From an uncultured Clostridia bacterium (lineage in GTDB: Bacteria > Bacillota > Clostridia > Christensenellales > Aristaeellaceae), in NCBI GenBank assembly GCA_934643535.1, contig CAKUCE010000134.1:1-8518 (forward strand): a stretch of 8,518 bases of DNA, read 5' to 3'. Of the stretch, positions 5,800 through 8,518 are shown one piece after another. The first letter of the stretch is position 1. Every line of letters starts with the position of its first letter. The translations under genes were made by a program, and so were the position numbers. The notes beneath the pieces were generated by a model. It was not told where the DNA came from and searched no databases. It was given only the letters and a program-made list of their open reading frames with translations.

Positions 5800-7398
5800 T
5801 CAGCCGTTGCCTTCTCCGTCGCTTTCCCCCTCGGCATTCCTGGAAGGCATGCTGTAATAAAGAATCTTCCATTCCGGGACCGCCTGGATGTCAAAGCGGA
5901 AGATCCCCGTATCCGCAACGCCGGCCAGCGATAGGATCAAATCGCTTCCATGGGTTCCCTCGCCGTAGTTGTCAACGCCTTCGATCCGGTCGGAAGATCC
6001 CGGATAGACCGCATCGGCAAATTCCAGCGCGCCCATGACTACCTGCTCGTTTTCCTCATCCGTCAGCGGATTGGCGGTCGCGTAGGAAGTTTCGGCCATG
6101 CTGAAAGGATTTTCAAAGAACGTAATATAGCCGGTCTCCTTTTCCAAGGTAATGCGGACGGTTCGCGCGTCGGCTTCCGCCGCTGCCGTCACCAGCCATT
6201 CTTCGCTGCCCCATTCGCTGACCGACCAGTACAGTTCCGGCGTATTCCAGCTTACGTCGGGCCGCTGCCAGAAGCGTTTCGCCTCTTCAACAGCTTCCTG
6301 TTCCGTCTCCAGCCGGTGGGCGGCAATGGCCGTCTGGCGTTCCGGCACGCGGATGGGGCGTACATACTCGCTCGTGGCAAACGCTCCCACCAGCGCCATG
6401 GAAGCCGCCAACGCAAAGGCAATGGCCGCACCCCGGCGCACCTGCCCGCTGTGCAGGATGCTGTTCACCCGCTTTTTGAGCTTTTTGCCGGTCATGGTCA
6501 TGCCGGTGGCCAGCACGCCCACACCCGGAGCGTTCCGCCGGGCCGCCGCCAGCACCAGCACGTGGGCGTAGTCCATTTTCTGCGAGGGCTTGAGCTTCTC
6601 GATCACCCGCTCGTCGCAGGCCAGTTCTCCGTCGGTACGGCTCATATACGCCGCCGCCCAGACCAGCGGATTGAACCAGTGTACGGCGCAGCAAAGGAGC
6701 CGCACCAGCGCCCACAGATGGTCGCCGCCCTTGTAGTGGCATACCTCGTGAGTCAGCACCTGCACCGCCTCCTGAGGCGGCGCGCTCAGCGGCAGGGCGA
6801 TGTAGGGCCGGAAAACGCCCGCCAGACAGGCGCTGGGCAGGGGATCGACGAAATAAACGGGAATGGGCCGCACATTGCGCTGGCGGCACAGCAGCTCGTA
6901 CTGTTCCAGAAGCCGCCCGGAGATGGGCTCGATCCGGTCGGCCCGAAGGCGCATCCGGAAGCGGAGATTGGCGATCAGGAACCAGAGCAGCACCAGCGCC
7001 GCTCCTGCCAGATAGACCTTCATCAGTGTCAGGGACAGCATGCCGTTATACGTTTCTTCTATCAGGTCGTTCATGCTTTGGGCCAGCGCCGTGCCGCCCT
7101 GCTCCGCCGCCAGCCGCTCCACGTTGGAGAGCGTATCCTGAAAGCGCACCAGCAGCTGTCCGGCAATGGGGCGGATGGCCCGATCCATGGCAAAGGGCGA
7201 ACGAATGGCATTAACGGCCGGGTTGGGAAGAGTCAGCGGGCAGAGCAGCCGCACGGCTACCAGCAGCCATGCAAAGGAAATCGTCCGGCTTCCCAGCCAG
7301 CGCCGGAGAAAACGCCGGATGGGCAGCATCAGCAGGATCGCAATGGAGGCCATCAGATTGGCTTCCAGCAGAAAATTGTAGATCACGGCGGTACGCAT
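5800..7398 (-). CDS. M56-family (BlaR1/MecR1-like) membrane metallopeptidase with a non-penicillin-binding sensor domain
   Basis: A 532-residue integral membrane zinc peptidase. In the BlaR1/MecR1 family an outer domain senses a signal and the membrane protease then cleaves a cytoplasmic repressor. Hydrophobic helices lie near 8-27, 39-57, 120-144 and 323-341. The zinc site is clear: HEVCH (217-221) with catalytic E218, and the second motif ELACDE (258-263). The family motif HWFNP is at 240-244. The region after the last helix (about 342-532) would be outside the cell. It lacks the SxxK penicillin-binding motif of true BlaR1 and contains VRITLEKETGYITFFEN (414-430), which loosely recalls PepSY/YcdB-type domains; that link is inference. 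The ATG at 7396-7398 has AAAGGAG eight bases upstream and is preferred over an in-frame GTG at 7426-7428 with no good ribosome site. No BlaI-type repressor gene adjoins it, so its substrate is unknown. Confidence 0.88.
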   Translation of the reverse strand: MRTAVIYNFLLEANLMASIAILLMLPIRRFLRRWLGSRTISFAWLLVAVRLLCPLTLPNPAVNAIRSPFAMDRAIRPIAGQLLVRFQDTLSNVERLAAEQGGTALAQSMNDLIEETYNGMLSLTLMKVYLAGAALVLLWFLIANLRFRMRLRADRIEPISGRLLEQYELLCRQRNVRPIPVYFVDPLPSACLAGVFRPYIALPLSAPPQEAVQVLTHEVCHYKGGDHLWALVRLLCCAVHWFNPLVWAAAYMSRTDGELACDERVIEKLKPSQKMDYAHVLVLAAARRNAPGVGVLATGMTMTGKKLKKRVNSILHSGQVRRGAAIAFALAASMALVGAFATSEYVRPIRVPERQTAIAAHRLETEQEAVEEAKRFWQRPDVSWNTPELYWSVSEWGSEEWLVTAAAEADARTVRITLEKETGYITFFENPFSMAETSYATANPLTDEENEQVVMGALEFADAVYPGSSDRIEGVDNYGEGTHGSDLILSLAGVADTGIFRFDIQAVPEWKILYYSMPSRNAEGESDGEGNG

Positions 7399-7476
7399 GG
7401 TGAATGCTCCTTTCCTTTTGTAAAACACGACCTTGTCGGATAATGCGGAATGGGATTACGTCCGCTTGTCAACATC

Positions 7477-7506
7477 AGGATACAACCGTCTACCACTTTT
7501 TGTCAA
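7477..7506 (-). promoter_or_regulatory. Probable promoter of the M56 peptidase gene
   Basis: On the minus strand a perfect -35 box TTGACA (7501-7506) lies 18 bases from TATCCT (7477-7482). The leader would be about 70 bases and includes a small stem-loop (GCGGA at 7445-7449 with TCCGC at 7461-7465). A second TTGACA (7467-7472) lies 34 bases downstream but has no good -10 partner. No TACA/TGTA dyad typical of BlaI/MecI operators was found here. Confidence 0.45.
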
Positions 7507-7565
7507 TAGAAGCACCTGTAACAACTTTTCCATAAGCCGGCAAAAGGCGAATTTTGTTTTTCTTT

Positions 7566-7604
7566 TGTATTTCTATGCATATTGGGTGTATTTTTATTGT
7601 ATTT
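7566..7604 (+). repeat. Three TGTATTT direct repeats spaced by helical turns
   Basis: TGTATTT occurs at 7566-7572, 7587-7593 and 7598-7604, spaced 21 and 11 bases, close to two turns and one turn of DNA. The last copy ends three bases before the opp -35 box, and the array lies in an AT-rich stretch unlike the surrounding GC-rich DNA. The 8-bp palindrome TATGCATA (7574-7581) lies between copies. It could be an activator site or an UP-like element. In AT-rich DNA short repeats also arise by chance. Confidence 0.35.
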
Positions 7605-7607
7605 TCG

Positions 7608-7636
7608 TTGAAACTGCAGCGCATTGTCTCTATAAT
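7608..7636 (+). promoter_or_regulatory. Near-consensus promoter of the oppB gene
   Basis: TTGAAA (7608-7613) and a perfect TATAAT (7631-7636) are separated by 17 bases. Transcription should start near 7643, about 73 bases before the oppB ATG. This is the best promoter in the window and points away from the M56 gene, so 7399-7715 is a divergent control region. Within it the half next to M56 holds that gene's promoter and leader, and the half next to oppB holds the TGTATTT array, this promoter and the structured leader. Confidence 0.75.
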
Positions 7637-7645
7637 TTTATCATT

Positions 7646-7663
7646 CACAGGGGGTTCCCTGTG
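7646..7663 (+). promoter_or_regulatory. Perfect inverted repeat at the oppB transcription start
   Basis: CACAGGG (7646-7652) and CCCTGTG (7657-7663) are perfect 7-bp arms around loop GGTT. The repeat begins within a few bases of the predicted start site, where it could be a repressor operator or form a stabilising hairpin at the 5' end of the mRNA. It is not followed by a T-run, so it is not an intrinsic terminator. Confidence 0.45.
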
Positions 7664-7667
7664 CGGC

Positions 7668-7695
7668 GGACTTACCGGAGTTTCGGAGAGTCCGG
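7668..7695 (+). promoter_or_regulatory. Alternative stem-loops in the oppB leader
   Basis: CCGGA (7675-7679) can pair with TCCGG (7691-7695), or GGACT (7668-7672) with AGTCC (7689-7693). The two stems share 7691-7693, so they exclude each other. The region ends about five bases before the purine-rich ribosome site. No known riboswitch was recognised, and short stems like these can be accidental. Confidence 0.25.
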
Positions 7696-7715
7696 CCAGG
7701 AAAGGATGGAAGGGA

Positions 7716-8518
7716 ATGCTGCGGTACTCCATTAAGCGTATTCTACTGGCGCTGCTGACCGTTCTGATTATTGCGGCCATCACCTTTTTTGCGATGAACG
7801 CCATTCCGGGCGGCCCTTTTTCCAGCGAAAAAGCCATTGACCCCGCGACGCTGGCCGCGCTGGAAGCGCGCTACGGTCTGGATAAGCCGCTGGGCGAGCA
7901 ATTTGTCAATTATCTGCGCAACCTGCTTCAGGGCGACTTGGGCGTTTCCCTCAAGACGGGCCGCGAAATCAGCGCCATCGTCAGCGAATCCTTCGGGGTA
8001 TCCGCCCGGCTGGGGCTGATGGCGTCGGTGATCGCCATTCTGGTCGGGCTGGCGCTGGGCTCCATCGCCGCCCTGTGCCGGGGCAAGTGGCCGGACCGGA
8101 TCATCATTTTCATCACGACGCTGTTCGTCTCCGTGCCCAGCTTCGTGCTGGCCACCATCCTTTTGCTGGTGTTCTGCCTGCAGCTCAGGTGGGTGGGCGT
8201 ATGGAGCACCTCCAATCCCAACTACGTGCTGCCGGTGCTTTCGCTGGCCATGTACCCCATGGCCTACATCACCCGGCTGACGAAGTCCAGCATGCTGGAC
8301 GTGCTGGGACAGGATTACATCCGCACGGCCCGCGCCAAGGGCGTGAAGGATTCGCTGGTGATCTTCAAGCATGCCCTGCGCAATGCCCTGATCCCGGTCA
8401 TCACCTATGTGGGCCCCATGACAGCCTACATTCTGACCGGCTCCATGGTGGTGGAGACCGTATTCACCATCGGCGGCCTCGGCACCCAGTTTGTAAAGTC
8501 CATCAACAATCAGGACTA
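7716..8518 (+). CDS. oppB: Oligopeptide ABC transporter permease OppB (3' end beyond the window)
   Basis: The first 267 codons of a membrane permease of the OppB/DppB family, which with a second permease, two ATPases and a binding protein imports short peptides. The N-terminus (MLRYSIKRILLALL, then FFAMNAIPGGPF) is typical of the family, as are ARYGLDKPL (51-59), NYLRNLLQGDLGVSLK (65-80) and the ATPase-contacting EAA loop (about 203-228, TARAKG through HALRNALIPV). ETVFTIGGLG (247-256) is the usual near-C-terminal motif. Helices lie near 9-29, 100-120, 128-155, 170-186 and 225-247. Family members are around 306-330 residues, so roughly 40-60 are missing past the window edge. OppB is preferred over DppB because the PGGPFSSEKAIDP region and the whole N-terminal pattern fit E. 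coli OppB well from memory. The ATG at 7716-7718 follows AAAGGATGG at about ten bases. The rest of the opp operon probably follows downstream. Confidence 0.92.
   Translation, partial: MLRYSIKRILLALLTVLIIAAITFFAMNAIPGGPFSSEKAIDPATLAALEARYGLDKPLGEQFVNYLRNLLQGDLGVSLKTGREISAIVSESFGVSARLGLMASVIAILVGLALGSIAALCRGKWPDRIIIFITTLFVSVPSFVLATILLLVFCLQLRWVGVWSTSNPNYVLPVLSLAMYPMAYITRLTKSSMLDVLGQDYIRTARAKGVKDSLVIFKHALRNALIPVITYVGPMTAYILTGSMVVETVFTIGGLGTQFVKSINNQD

Noticed and set aside
5950..7443. 497-codon open frame on the plus strand opposite the M56 gene
   Set aside because: Antisense to the gene carrying HEVCH and ELACDE; composition is that of an antisense shadow.
7433..7735. 100-codon plus-strand frame in the divergent region
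   Set aside because: It covers both promoters and the leader structures and overlaps the oppB start in another frame; no recognisable protein.
7743..8372. 209-codon open frame on the minus strand opposite oppB
   Set aside because: Antisense to a clearly recognisable permease; no ribosome site or domain.

Overview
The window looks like a chromosomal segment of a GC-rich member of the Bacillota, probably a gut-type Clostridia. The signs are strong purine-rich Shine-Dalgarno sites, sigma-A-type promoters, a heterodimeric BmrCD/LmrCD-type ABC exporter, a BlaR1/M56-family membrane peptidase and an OppB-type permease. The species cannot be named from this sequence alone. No rRNA, tRNA, CRISPR array or transposase gene was seen.

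Layout from left to right. Positions 1-61 hold two tandem modules, each the octamer GTCCGGGG followed by a perfect hairpin. The second hairpin contains the stop codon of the neighbouring gene. Positions 52-3701 (minus strand) carry two half-size ABC exporter genes that overlap by 4 bases and share one promoter at about 3822-3850. Their complementary ATP-site defects indicate that they form one heterodimeric exporter with one normal and one degenerate ATP site. Positions 3702-4062 contain no gene. They hold the exporter promoter and a roughly 170-bp imperfect palindrome (3887-4056) with 17/18-bp end repeats, which resembles a MITE or a hairpin-forming intergenic element.

Positions 4063-5376 (minus) encode a 437-residue polytopic membrane protein of unknown function with its own near-consensus promoter. 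A strong inverted repeat (5485-5529) lies against the -35 box of that promoter and separates it from the next unit. That unit (5583-7398, minus) is an M56 peptidase/sensor gene followed by a 61-codon small ORF. The usual BlaI-type repressor gene is missing beside the M56 gene.

Positions 7399-7715 are a divergent regulatory region with a promoter on each strand, helically spaced TGTATTT repeats and structured leader elements. From 7716 to the window edge the plus strand encodes the first 267 codons of an OppB-type oligopeptide permease, probably the start or an early gene of an opp operon continuing outside the window.

Taken together this is a cell-envelope and transport neighbourhood: drug or lipid export, a membrane protease sensor, a polytopic membrane protein and peptide uptake. 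The genes lie in at least four transcription units and nothing shows that they form one pathway. The most unusual non-coding features are the nested palindrome at 3887-4056 and the double octamer-hairpin module at 1-61.
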